NCBI GenBank assembly: GCA_030616145.1 | Contig: JAUWXU010000009.1 | Location: 1 to 12,395, forward strand | Length of the DNA: 12,395 bases | From: Candidatus Omnitrophota bacterium | GTDB lineage: Bacteria; Omnitrophota; JAUWXU01 | Direction of reading: 5' to 3' | In this document: positions 1-7,517 of the stretch, piece after piece | Numbering within the stretch: position 1 is the stretch's first letter | Layout of the letters: each line of letters starts with the position of its first letter | Position numbers and translations under genes: made by a program | The notes under the pieces: model-generated | Seen by the model: the letters and a program-made list of their open reading frames with translations, nothing else | Told to the model about the DNA's origin: nothing | The model's database searches: none

Positions 1-1
1 A

Positions 2-1060
2 ATTAGCATCAGTCACCCGATTGCCCGGGGCGCCGGCATCCTGGTCAACGAGGCAAATATTATTATTAGCCGCAACAACAAGTTATCAAGCTGGCAGGGT
101 TTTAGAAATATATCTATGGACATCCTGACTAAAACCAAAATTGCCTATTATGATTATACTTACGCCCAGGAAACCTATTCTATTGCCAGGCTTTCCCTGG
201 ACCGTGCTATTAAGTTATCAGAGATTAACAGATTGCGCTATGGACAGGGATTGGTCAGTTCAGTTGACGTGCTGGAGGCAGAAAGCGCTGCCAGCGAAAG
301 AGAAAAAGTTTTGCTTAATGCCGAATTATTTCTTAGAAAATCAGAAGACCAGTTAAAGTTGATTACTAATTTAGTGGATGACCCTGAAGTCTGGAACGAC
401 GAACTGAAATTGACCGACCGGCCTGGATTTAAAATCAGAAATATCGATCCGATTAAAAGCCTGGAGAATGCATTCAAATCTCGGCCGGATTATATCCAGA
501 AAAAGATAGACCTTGAAAATCGTAACATAAAAATAATGGTAGCAAAAAATGCCCTTTTACCGACAATCGATCTGATCGGAAGCTTTGGCCTGAACGGATT
601 AGGCCTGGATTATCAGAAGTCCATTGAGAATGTCAGCACTAACCATCGGGATTGGGCTGCCGGGGTTAAGTTTGATTTACCATGGGGTGGCGGAGACCGG
701 GCAAGATATGACCAGCGAAAGTTGGAAAAGGCCCAGGCGTTAATTGAACTTAACAGGCTGGAGCAGAATATCATATTTGACCTCAGGGATAAGATGAGGG
801 ATGTGAATATCCAGAGACGCCAGGTTAAGGCATCAAAGATTTCTAAAGAACTAGAGACTGAAAACTATAAGGCCCAGAAGGAGAGATACGCTGTCGGCCA
901 GGTTTCAACCCACGATCTGCTGGATTATCAGGATAAACTGGCCCGTGCAGAGTTTGATTATGTTACCGCTATAATCAACTATAATATAGCATTATTCAAG
1001 TTAGATATGGCCGAAGGCTTAACCTTGGTCAGGAATAATATAATTCTGGAGGAACAATGA
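2..1060 (+). CDS. TolC-family outer-membrane efflux protein, 5'-truncated
   Basis: The reading frame is open from base 2, so the gene begins before the window; the first ATG at 116 is internal. 352 residues are visible. The first visible residues (SHPIARGAGILVNEANI) match the family pattern of a beta-strand segment rich in P-x-x-R-G-A-G before a long helix. Two OEP repeats can be seen: the rest of the first repeat up to about residue 160, then a second repeat starting with a beta-strand near DWAAGVKFDLPWGGGDRARY and long amphipathic helices with a typical GQVSTHDLLDYQ turn. The family forms a trimeric outer-membrane channel and periplasmic tunnel for drug or metabolite export. It overlaps the adaptor gene by 4 bp (ATGA), and GGAGG at 1048-1052 serves the next gene, so the two are translationally coupled. 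Its substrate cannot be told from the sequence. Confidence 0.93.
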   Translation: MSISHPIARGAGILVNEANIIISRNNKLSSWQGFRNISMDILTKTKIAYYDYTYAQETYSIARLSLDRAIKLSEINRLRYGQGLVSSVDVLEAESAASEREKVLLNAELFLRKSEDQLKLITNLVDDPEVWNDELKLTDRPGFKIRNIDPIKSLENAFKSRPDYIQKKIDLENRNIKIMVAKNALLPTIDLIGSFGLNGLGLDYQKSIENVSTNHRDWAAGVKFDLPWGGGDRARYDQRKLEKAQALIELNRLEQNIIFDLRDKMRDVNIQRRQVKASKISKELETENYKAQKERYAVGQVSTHDLLDYQDKLARAEFDYVTAIINYNIALFKLDMAEGLTLVRNNIILEEQ

Positions 1061-2007
1061 GAAAATTAAATTTTTTAAAGTATCGGTGGCAGCTTATAAT
1101 CCATGACAGGAATAAAAGACTATGGACTACTTTGGTTCTGTTTTCTGTCATCTGTCTTCTGTCATCTGTGATTGGCTGCAGTAAAAGAAAAAATATAGTC
1201 GAGGAGTCAGCAATACCGGTCAGCGTGATGGAGGTAACAAAAGGAGATCTGGAGGAGACCCTTTTTTATGTAGGCGACATCAAGGCCCAGGAACAGATAG
1301 AGGTGTATCCACGGATTAGTGGCAAACTCTTAGAAAATCTTGTTAAAGAGGGCCAAAAGATATCTAAAGGTGATGTGATTGCCTATATTGACCGAGACGA
1401 GATTGGTTTTCAGTTTGAAAAGGCACCGGTTACAGCACCGATAAAAGGGATAGTGGGAAGCGTTTATCTGGATAAGGGAACGAGCCTTTCTCCCCAGATA
1501 GCCGTAGCAAAGCTAGTTGATATGGACGTAGTAAAGATAAGAATCAATATAATGGAAATGGATTTACCGAAGGTCAAAGAGGGACAACTTGCTAAAATCA
1601 GCGTAGATGCCTATCCGAACGAATTATTTAAGGGATTTGTGGAACGGATAAGCCCGGTTGTGGATATAGATTCCCGGACAGCCCGGGCTGAAATAGAAAT
1701 TGCCAATCCTGATTATAAATTGAAACCGGGGATGTTTGCCCGGGTTAACATTATTGTCCGGGAGAGAAAATCAGTTCTGTTTATCCTGCGGGATAGTATA
1801 GTAAGAGACGATGGCGAAAAGCTGAAATATGTATTTGTAGTTGATGGCAACGGGGTCTCTAAGAGAAAGGTGGACTTGGGATTAAAGGAGGATTTGAGAT
1901 TTGAAGTTACCAACGGCTTGCAGGAGGGCGATTTAGTGGTTATAACCGGAGAAGAATATTTAAAAGACGGCAGTATTATAGAAATAGTGGATAATTACAA
2001 GGAGTAA
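1057..2007 (+). CDS. RND efflux periplasmic adaptor (membrane fusion lipoprotein), short form
   Basis: 316 residues. It is the adaptor that links the RND permease to the outer-membrane channel. A charged n-region of about 23 residues is followed by a hydrophobic core and a lipobox (SVIGC, Cys41), so it should be a lipoprotein. The beta-barrel and barrel-sandwich (lipoyl) pieces are clear: first half-motif around residues 84-112 (VYPRISGKL...GDVIAYID), second half-motif starting at residue 123 (APVTAPIKGIVGSVYLDKGT), then the beta-barrel (LVDMDVVKIRINIMEMD) and membrane-proximal domain. Only about 10 residues join the two lipoyl halves, where most adaptors have a helical hairpin of 60 or more; total length is also below the usual 370-400. 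The start at 1057 is supported by GGAGG at 1048-1052 and the ATGA overlap. Codons for the signal core contain a 14-bp tandem repeat (1143-1170). The permease gene follows after 8 bp. Confidence 0.92.
   Translation: MRKLNFLKYRWQLIIHDRNKRLWTTLVLFSVICLLSSVIGCSKRKNIVEESAIPVSVMEVTKGDLEETLFYVGDIKAQEQIEVYPRISGKLLENLVKEGQKISKGDVIAYIDRDEIGFQFEKAPVTAPIKGIVGSVYLDKGTSLSPQIAVAKLVDMDVVKIRINIMEMDLPKVKEGQLAKISVDAYPNELFKGFVERISPVVDIDSRTARAEIEIANPDYKLKPGMFARVNIIVRERKSVLFILRDSIVRDDGEKLKYVFVVDGNGVSKRKVDLGLKEDLRFEVTNGLQEGDLVVITGEEYLKDGSIIEIVDNYKE
1143..1170 (+). repeat. 14-bp tandem repeat inside the adaptor signal sequence
   Basis: TTCTGTCATCTGTC at 1143-1156 is followed directly by TTCTGTCATCTGTG at 1157-1170, 13 of 14 identical. 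It encodes most of the hydrophobic core of the lipoprotein signal peptide. The period is not a multiple of three, so gain or loss of one copy would shift the frame. Confidence 0.85.
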
Positions 2008-2015
2008 AGCTTAGC

Positions 2016-5000
2016 ATGAAACTACCGGAATTCGGAGTTAAAAAGCCAGTAACCGTTCTTATGATATTTACGGCAATGATTGTTTTAGGGATAATCTCTT
2101 TGCCGCTTTTGGGATTAGACCTGATGCCCGAGATTGAAATCCCTGTAATCAGCGTGATAACTGCCTATCAGGGAGCAGGCCCTGAGGAGATAGAGAATAA
2201 GATTAGCGAGCCTCTGGAAGATAGCTTAAGCACTGTTTCTTCATTAGATAAGATCGAATCTGTCTCTAGAGAAGGGGTCTCAACCGTGACCCTGAAATTT
2301 GACTGGGGAGTGGATTTAAGTGAAGCAGCAAATGATGTCCGCGATAAGGTAGCTTTGTCTAAAAGATTTCTTCCGGATGAAGCGGATGAGCCGATAATAT
2401 TTAAATTCGACTTTTCGATGATGCCTATCTTGATTATGGTAGCAACTGCTGATCAGAGTTATCCCGTTCTTTATGAGTTGATTGATGAGCAGATTTGTGA
2501 CTCCTTAAAGACTATTCCCGGGGTGGCTGCGGCAATTATCCGGGGTGGCTTGGAGCGCGAGATTCTGGTAGAGCTTGACCGTAGCCGCTTAAAGGCATAT
2601 CATCTCTCTGCCAGTCAGGTCCTTAATGTAATTAAGGCAGAAAATCTGAGTCAGCCGGGGGGGCATCTCAAGACAGGCCAGAAGGATTATCTTATCCGTA
2701 CACCCGAAGAGCTGACAGTACCCGAGATTGAAAAAATTGTGGTAGCCGTTTCCAAAGCAGGGGTGCCCATAGACCTTAAGGATGTTGGGATAGTCAGAGA
2801 TTCGTTTAAAGAAGAGACCTACAAGTTAGAGGTAAATAGAAAACATGGCCTGGCAATTATGGTCCAGAAGCAGTCGGGCGCAAATACCGTAGAGGTTGTC
2901 AAAAAGGTATTAAAAAAGATAGAAACCTTAAAAAAGAATTTACCTCCTGATGTAGAGCTTATAATAGCCAGGGACTTTTCTGATTTTATAAAGATGTCTC
3001 TGGGCCACCTGAGAAATTCTCTTTTCTGGGGAGGCATTTTTGTAGTACTGGTGATCTTATTTTTTCTGCGTAATATCCGCGCCTCTCTTATTGTTCTTTG
3101 CTCCATTCCCACCTCGTTGATAATCACCTTTTTTCTGCTTTATATGGGTGGTTATACCTTGAACATTATATCTTTGTCAAGTTTAGCAGTGGCTATGGGG
3201 ATAGTGGTAGATTGTGCTATCGTAGTTCTTGATAGTATCTATCGTCACCGGGAAAAGGGCCACCGGCCTGTGGAAGCGGCTATCTCCGGCGCTTCAGAGG
3301 TGAGTAAGGCAGTAATTGCTTCCACCCTGACCACTGTAGCAATCTTTGTGCCGATAGTATTTATAGGGGGAATTAGCGGGATACTGTTTGGCCAGATGGC
3401 CTATTGTATCTCTTTAGCATTACTTGCCTCTTTATTTACTGCCCTGGTTTTGATTCCGATGCTCAGTTCGAAATTTCTAATTGTTGTCGGGACTGATCAG
3501 AAGAGCTGGATGCCTTTGAGAGGTTTTTATAAAAGAAGCGAGAGGTGGTTTGTAAAAACAGAAGAGATTTATAGAAAATTACTGGATTGGGCACTTTCTC
3601 ATCGAAGAAGGGTAATTCTGGGAACAATTATTATCCTGGTATTAAGTATGTTTTTGATGCCTTTTATTAAAACCCGGTTTATGGCCGAAGAAGATATGGG
3701 TTTGTTCCAGATAGTTTTGGAGCTGCCGGTCGGTACCCGGATGGAAGAGACTGCCAGGATTGCCCGTCAAATAGAGGATATTATTGAAGAAGAAGTTCCG
3801 GAAAAAGAGGTTATGTTCGCCTACTGGGGGACGAGCAGCAGCGGCAGGGGCATGATGGGTAGAGAGCAGGGTTCGAATTTAGGCATGGTCAGCGCACGGC
3901 TTAGTTATCAGAAGGAGAGAAAAAGGTCCGTATTTGAGATTGTCGATGAACTGAGGCCGTTGACCTCTTCCTTTCCCGGCACAAAAGTCAGATATATTAC
4001 CGATGACCCTTTAGGCAGTATGCTTTTTGGGGGTGGTAGGCCCTTTAGTCTGGAGGTATACGGCCACGACTTGAAGACATCTTCCCGGTTTGCCAAAAGG
4101 TTGGTTAAAGAACTTTCTAAGATAGACGGGCTAACTGATATAGAAATATCCCGGGAAGAAAAAAAGCCGGAATTGCAGGTGATAGTGGATAGAGATAAGG
4201 CCTCCCGGTTGGGCTTGAACGTTTCTGATATCGGTACGACCGTTGAAACCTTATTCAGCGGAAAGATAGCTAGCCGATATCGCGAAGGAGGCAGGGAATA
4301 TGATATTTTGGTAAGATTGAAAGAAGAAGACAGACAGAAGATAGCCGACTTAGAAAATATTTTTATACACTCTCCCAGCGGCAGACAGATCCGCCTTTCC
4401 AATATAGCCAGGATAGAAGAAAGATTGGGTCCCCTGAAGATTGAAAGGAAGAATCAACAGAGAGTTCTTAGGATAATGGCAAATATTTCCGGCAGGGGAT
4501 TGGGAGCCGTGGTAGGAGAAGCCGAGGAAGTCCTTAAGAACATCCGGATACCCAAGGGGTTTTTTATCAGCTTTGGCGGAGAAAGAGAGGAGCAAAAAGA
4601 GGCCTTTAATTCGCTTACCATCGCCTTGCTCCTGGGCATGTTTTTAGTGTATATGGTTATGGCATCCCAGTTTGAGTCATTGCGCGACCCGTTTATAATT
4701 TTATTTTCTATTCCCTTTGCGATGGTCGGCGCAATCTGGGCCCTTTTTATAACCAGGCAGGTGTTTACTGTGGATACATTTACCGGCTTGATTCTTTTAG
4801 TGGGGATTGTGGTTAATAATGCAATAGTATTGATCAGTTATATTAATATCTTGAGGGCAAAGGGTCTGTCAGTCAGAGAGGCAGTAACTAAAGGAGGAAG
4901 TACCCGGCTCAGGCCTGTCTTGATGACCGCTGCCACCACTATTTTTGCACTTTTACCGCTAGCCCTGGCCACCGGAGAAGGGGCTGAATCCTGGAGGCCG

Positions 5001-5114
5001 TTTGCAATAACTATTATCGGAGGACTATTGGTTTCTACGCTAGTTACTTTACTTTTTATTCCTACGCTTTACTCTGTATTTGAAGAAAAGATAGAAACGG
5101 CGACAACTAAATGA
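2016..5114 (+). CDS. RND-family multidrug efflux permease (HAE1/AcrB-like)
   Basis: 1032 residues, the normal size for a hydrophobe/amphiphile RND pump. It is the proton-driven inner-membrane exporter of the tripartite system. N-terminal TM1 (about residues 11-33) is followed by a large periplasmic porter loop, TM2-TM6 (about 335-490), TM7 (about 531-550), a second porter loop and TM8-TM12 (about 866-1022). The TM4 motif reads GIVVDCAIVVLDSI: Asp399 matches the first proton-relay Asp of AcrB (D407), but the second position is Cys400. The TM10 motif reads GIVVNNAIVL, with Asn934-Asn935 where AcrB has Lys940 nearby; this NNAIVL form is common in SwrC-like HAE1 pumps. TM11 keeps TRLRPVLMTA and ATGEG. 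AAGGAG at 1999-2004 is a fair ribosome binding site, 11 bases before ATG. Substrate is unknown. Confidence 0.96.
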   Translation: MKLPEFGVKKPVTVLMIFTAMIVLGIISLPLLGLDLMPEIEIPVISVITAYQGAGPEEIENKISEPLEDSLSTVSSLDKIESVSREGVSTVTLKFDWGVDLSEAANDVRDKVALSKRFLPDEADEPIIFKFDFSMMPILIMVATADQSYPVLYELIDEQICDSLKTIPGVAAAIIRGGLEREILVELDRSRLKAYHLSASQVLNVIKAENLSQPGGHLKTGQKDYLIRTPEELTVPEIEKIVVAVSKAGVPIDLKDVGIVRDSFKEETYKLEVNRKHGLAIMVQKQSGANTVEVVKKVLKKIETLKKNLPPDVELIIARDFSDFIKMSLGHLRNSLFWGGIFVVLVILFFLRNIRASLIVLCSIPTSLIITFFLLYMGGYTLNIISLSSLAVAMGIVVDCAIVVLDSIYRHREKGHRPVEAAISGASEVSKAVIASTLTTVAIFVPIVFIGGISGILFGQMAYCISLALLASLFTALVLIPMLSSKFLIVVGTDQKSWMPLRGFYKRSERWFVKTEEIYRKLLDWALSHRRRVILGTIIILVLSMFLMPFIKTRFMAEEDMGLFQIVLELPVGTRMEETARIARQIEDIIEEEVPEKEVMFAYWGTSSSGRGMMGREQGSNLGMVSARLSYQKERKRSVFEIVDELRPLTSSFPGTKVRYITDDPLGSMLFGGGRPFSLEVYGHDLKTSSRFAKRLVKELSKIDGLTDIEISREEKKPELQVIVDRDKASRLGLNVSDIGTTVETLFSGKIASRYREGGREYDILVRLKEEDRQKIADLENIFIHSPSGRQIRLSNIARIEERLGPLKIERKNQQRVLRIMANISGRGLGAVVGEAEEVLKNIRIPKGFFISFGGEREEQKEAFNSLTIALLLGMFLVYMVMASQFESLRDPFIILFSIPFAMVGAIWALFITRQVFTVDTFTGLILLVGIVVNNAIVLISYINILRAKGLSVREAVTKGGSTRLRPVLMTAATTIFALLPLALATGEGAESWRPFAITIIGGLLVSTLVTLLFIPTLYSVFEEKIETATTK

Positions 5115-5118
5115 GGTT

Positions 5119-5412
5119 ATGATGAAAATAGTCCTGGTTGTTTATAACAGCGTTATTGAACCAGATTTAATGAATCTACTGGAAAAATTAGGAATTACCA
5201 GTTATACTAAGTGGACCGGGGTGCAGGGCAAGGGCAGGATGAGCGAGCCCCATCTTGGAACAGAGATTTGGCCGAGCACAAATTCTGTTCTGGCACTGGC
5301 ACTGCAAGACAGGCAGAAAGAATCTATTATTGAAGAGATAAGGAGTTTACGCAATAAGTTGGGAAAAGAAGGTCTTAAGGCCTTTGTTCTGCCATTAGAA
5401 GAGATGGTTTAA
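5119..5412 (+). CDS. PII-like small protein linked to RND efflux (PG0541-like)
   Basis: 97 residues (96 if the second ATG at 5122 is used; GAGG at 5113-5116 favours 5122 by spacing). Small cytosolic protein with a ferredoxin-like beta-alpha-beta pattern: strand MKIVLVVYNS, helix PDLMNLLEKLG, strand ITSYTKWTGVQGKG, a loop with PHLGTEIWP, strand NSVLALALQD, helix KESIIEEIRSLRNKLGKEG and final strand LKAFVLPLEEM. This fits PII-like signalling proteins and, from memory, the family named PG0541 transporter-associated protein, which is found beside RND pumps. It starts 4 bases after the permease stop, whose TGA is part of the ribosome binding site, so a role tied to the pump is likely. The ligand and mode of action are unknown; the classic PII uridylylation T-loop is not evident. 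Confidence 0.82.
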   Translation: MMKIVLVVYNSVIEPDLMNLLEKLGITSYTKWTGVQGKGRMSEPHLGTEIWPSTNSVLALALQDRQKESIIEEIRSLRNKLGKEGLKAFVLPLEEMV

Positions 5413-5414
5413 AA

Positions 5415-6002
5415 ATGACTGCTGAAATTAAGATAGCTAGAAAGATTTTAAGGTCAGGAGGGGTAATCTTTCCCCTCCTTTATTTTTTATTCAACAGGCA
5501 GATTGCTTTGACGGTCATATTTGCAATAGGACTGTTTTTTATAGTGTTGGAGATTTTACGTTTTAGGCTGCCGGTATTAAATAACAGCCGGATTCTCAAG
5601 CTGTTCCTGAAAAAAGAGGAGAACAAAAAGGTTTCCGGCATTGTCCTTTTTATTATATCTTCCTACCTTACCGTTCTATTATTCCCCCGCAGAATTGCCA
5701 TAATCAGTTTATTATTTTTAATATTTGGCGACATGTCTGCTGAAATTATTGGCCTGAAGTTCGGTAAAATTAAGATATTAGGCGAAAAGACTATCGAAGG
5801 CAGTCTTAGTTGTTTTGTAATTTGCCTGATTATCGGTTCTTTTCTGATGAATACCATAGGGATATCTTTTCCGCTTATTATCATCGGCAGCCTGGCAGCA
5901 ACATTTATCGAACTTGTTCCCCTGAAGATAGCTCGGATGAAGATAAATGACAACCTGAGCATGGCCCTGTTTACAGCATTGATTATGACTATTTGTATTT
6001 GA
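5415..6002 (+). CDS. Polyprenol/dolichol-kinase-like integral membrane protein
   Basis: 195 residues with about six hydrophobic segments. It resembles the SEC59/phytol kinase family (COG0170), which transfers phosphate from CTP to a prenol, and more loosely CdsA-type cytidylyltransferases. Family signatures visible: G105-D106-M-S-A-E-I-I-G-L-K-F-G-K, then E124-K-T-I-E-G-S130, then Glu166 in LAATFIELVPL and N178-D-N-L near the C-terminus, matching the GDAxAxxxGxxFGK / KTxEGS / E / DDNL pattern of the family. It starts 2 bases after the upstream stop, so it is at the end of the efflux operon. Its stop codon lies within the -35 box of the next promoter. The true lipid substrate (polyprenol, diacylglycerol, or other) cannot be decided here. 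Confidence 0.8.
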   Translation: MTAEIKIARKILRSGGVIFPLLYFLFNRQIALTVIFAIGLFFIVLEILRFRLPVLNNSRILKLFLKKEENKKVSGIVLFIISSYLTVLLFPRRIAIISLLFLIFGDMSAEIIGLKFGKIKILGEKTIEGSLSCFVICLIIGSFLMNTIGISFPLIIIGSLAATFIELVPLKIARMKINDNLSMALFTALIMTICI

Positions 6003-6027
6003 CAGCACCACGCCAAAAAGATATAAT
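5999..6027 (+). promoter_or_regulatory. Consensus sigma70 promoter for the radical SAM-fau unit
   Basis: TTGACA at 5999-6004 and TATAAT at 6022-6027 are both exact consensus boxes with the ideal 17-bp spacer. The -35 box overlaps the TGA stop (6000-6002) of the upstream gene. Expected start of transcription is near 6034, giving a leader of about 20 bases before the ATG at 6054, with AGGGAG at 6043-6048 as ribosome binding site. Confidence 0.85.
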
Positions 6028-6053
6028 AAGTATTATTTATAAAGGGAGAAAGG

Positions 6054-7517
6054 ATGCAGGAAAGGCTAAAGGATAAGATTAAAAACAAGATCAAAGATTA
6101 TACTTATCGTCAGGCATTGAAGGGAATTATAGCCCTTATGTCCAGGGCCTCCAATGAGAGCTTGATTAAGATGACCTATCTGGCCGAGAAGATGACCGGA
6201 GTGCCTGACACATTGGAGCAAGTTGCTGCTTTGAGGAAATATTTTGAGATAGACCATCCTTCGGTCAGGTTGGGAAAGAAGGTTTTGAGCAAGCTTTCCC
6301 GAAATTGCCGCAAGAAACTGATAGAGAATTTTTTTATTCACGCCGGTGTCTCAGGCATTGCCAAGCACAAGGACTATGCCCGGAAATACGGTTATGAGCC
6401 GCCCTGGTTTTTGTTGCTTAGCCCTACAATGAAGTGTAATCTGAATTGCCGGGGGTGTTCTACCAGGGAGTTTGATTCCCGCAATGACCTGCCGTTTGAT
6501 GAGATGGACCGGATCCTTACCGAGGGCAAGCAGGATATGGGCATACATTTTGTGGCCACCCTCGGTGGAGAGATGTTTATCAGAAAGGATATGTTCGAAT
6601 TTTATAAAAAGCATAGAGATGTCTATTTTCAGATTTACACTAATGGTACGTTGATTGATCAAAAAACAGCCAAAAGACTTGCCGGACTGGGAAATGTTGC
6701 ACCAATGCTTAGCGTAGAAGGTTTTGAGGAAGAGACAGATTGCCGACGGGGTAAGGGTGTCTGGAAAAAGGTGATGCAGGCCATGGATAATCTTAAAAAG
6801 GCAGGGGTGCTTTTTGGTTATTCCTGCACAATGACCAGAAATAATGCCGAGCTGATTATCAGCGATAAGTTCTTTGATTTTATGATGGCTAAAGGATGTT
6901 ATGTCGGATGGTATTTTCAGTATATCCCGATAGGAAAAAATCCGGACTTAAGCCTTATGGCCACTCCTGAGCAGCGAAACGAGCTGCGCAAGAAATTAAT
7001 ACAGGTCAGAGCAACAAGAGAAATCTTTGTCGGCGATTTTTGGAATGACGGTCCTTATGTCCAGGGTTGTATTGCCGGGGGAAGAAATTACCTGCATATA
7101 AATAATAAGGGTGGGGTGGAACCCTGTGGGTTTGTCCATTTTGCGGTGGATAATATCTCTGGCAAGACGCTGAGGGAGGTTTTAGAGAACCCCTTTTATA
7201 AAGAGATGCGCAGACGGATTCAGGCGACAGGGGCTCCGGATGCTTATAGTGATAATATGCTTACTCCCTGTATGATTATTGACCAGCCCTGGGTCCTGAG
7301 GGATTTGATTAAAAAATATGGTGTTTCCTCTACAGATGGCGAGGATGGCTTGTTGAAAGGAGAGATTGCCGCAGGGTTAGATGATTACAGTAGAAGGGTA
7401 CATGCAATTTATGACCCGATATGGGAAAGGGAATATAAGAAGTTTCATCCGGCCATTAGAAAGTTGTCAGAATCATCTGCTGAAAAAGGGGTTGAAGAAA
7501 TTGAAGAAACAGCTTAG
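6054..7517 (+). CDS. Radical SAM protein with SPASM-like C-terminal region, substrate unknown
   Basis: 487 residues. An N-terminal, mostly helical part (about 1-110) is followed by a radical SAM domain with the CX3CX2C motif C128-NLN-C132-RG-C135, which binds the [4Fe-4S] cluster that cleaves S-adenosylmethionine. The SAM-binding GGE motif is in TLGGEMF and later strands read YFQIYTNGTL and APMLSVEGFEEE. The C-terminal part has Cys339, Cys358 (CIAGG...KGGVEPCGF) and Cys406 (LTPCMII), a SPASM/Twitch-like set that could hold an auxiliary cluster. The protein is like a widespread anaerobe family carrying QYIPIGKNP and GDFWNDGPY motifs, for which I know no firm function. It has its own strong promoter. 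It follows a prenol-kinase-like gene, so a lipid substrate is possible but this is only a guess. Confidence 0.88.
   Translation: MQERLKDKIKNKIKDYTYRQALKGIIALMSRASNESLIKMTYLAEKMTGVPDTLEQVAALRKYFEIDHPSVRLGKKVLSKLSRNCRKKLIENFFIHAGVSGIAKHKDYARKYGYEPPWFLLLSPTMKCNLNCRGCSTREFDSRNDLPFDEMDRILTEGKQDMGIHFVATLGGEMFIRKDMFEFYKKHRDVYFQIYTNGTLIDQKTAKRLAGLGNVAPMLSVEGFEEETDCRRGKGVWKKVMQAMDNLKKAGVLFGYSCTMTRNNAELIISDKFFDFMMAKGCYVGWYFQYIPIGKNPDLSLMATPEQRNELRKKLIQVRATREIFVGDFWNDGPYVQGCIAGGRNYLHINNKGGVEPCGFVHFAVDNISGKTLREVLENPFYKEMRRRIQATGAPDAYSDNMLTPCMIIDQPWVLRDLIKKYGVSSTDGEDGLLKGEIAAGLDDYSRRVHAIYDPIWEREYKKFHPAIRKLSESSAEKGVEEIEETA

Noticed and set aside
116..1060. TolC-family gene starting at the ATG at 116
   Set aside because: The frame is open to base 2 and the upstream residues match the family, so the gene is truncated by the window edge.
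3908..4402. 164-residue open frame on the minus strand within the RND permease
   Set aside because: Opposite-strand shadow of a well-conserved permease region; composition Ser/Leu-rich, no start signal or family likeness.
5663..6094. 143-residue open frame on the minus strand across the kinase gene
   Set aside because: Antisense shadow of a membrane protein gene; spans the promoter and start of the next gene and has no recognisable features.
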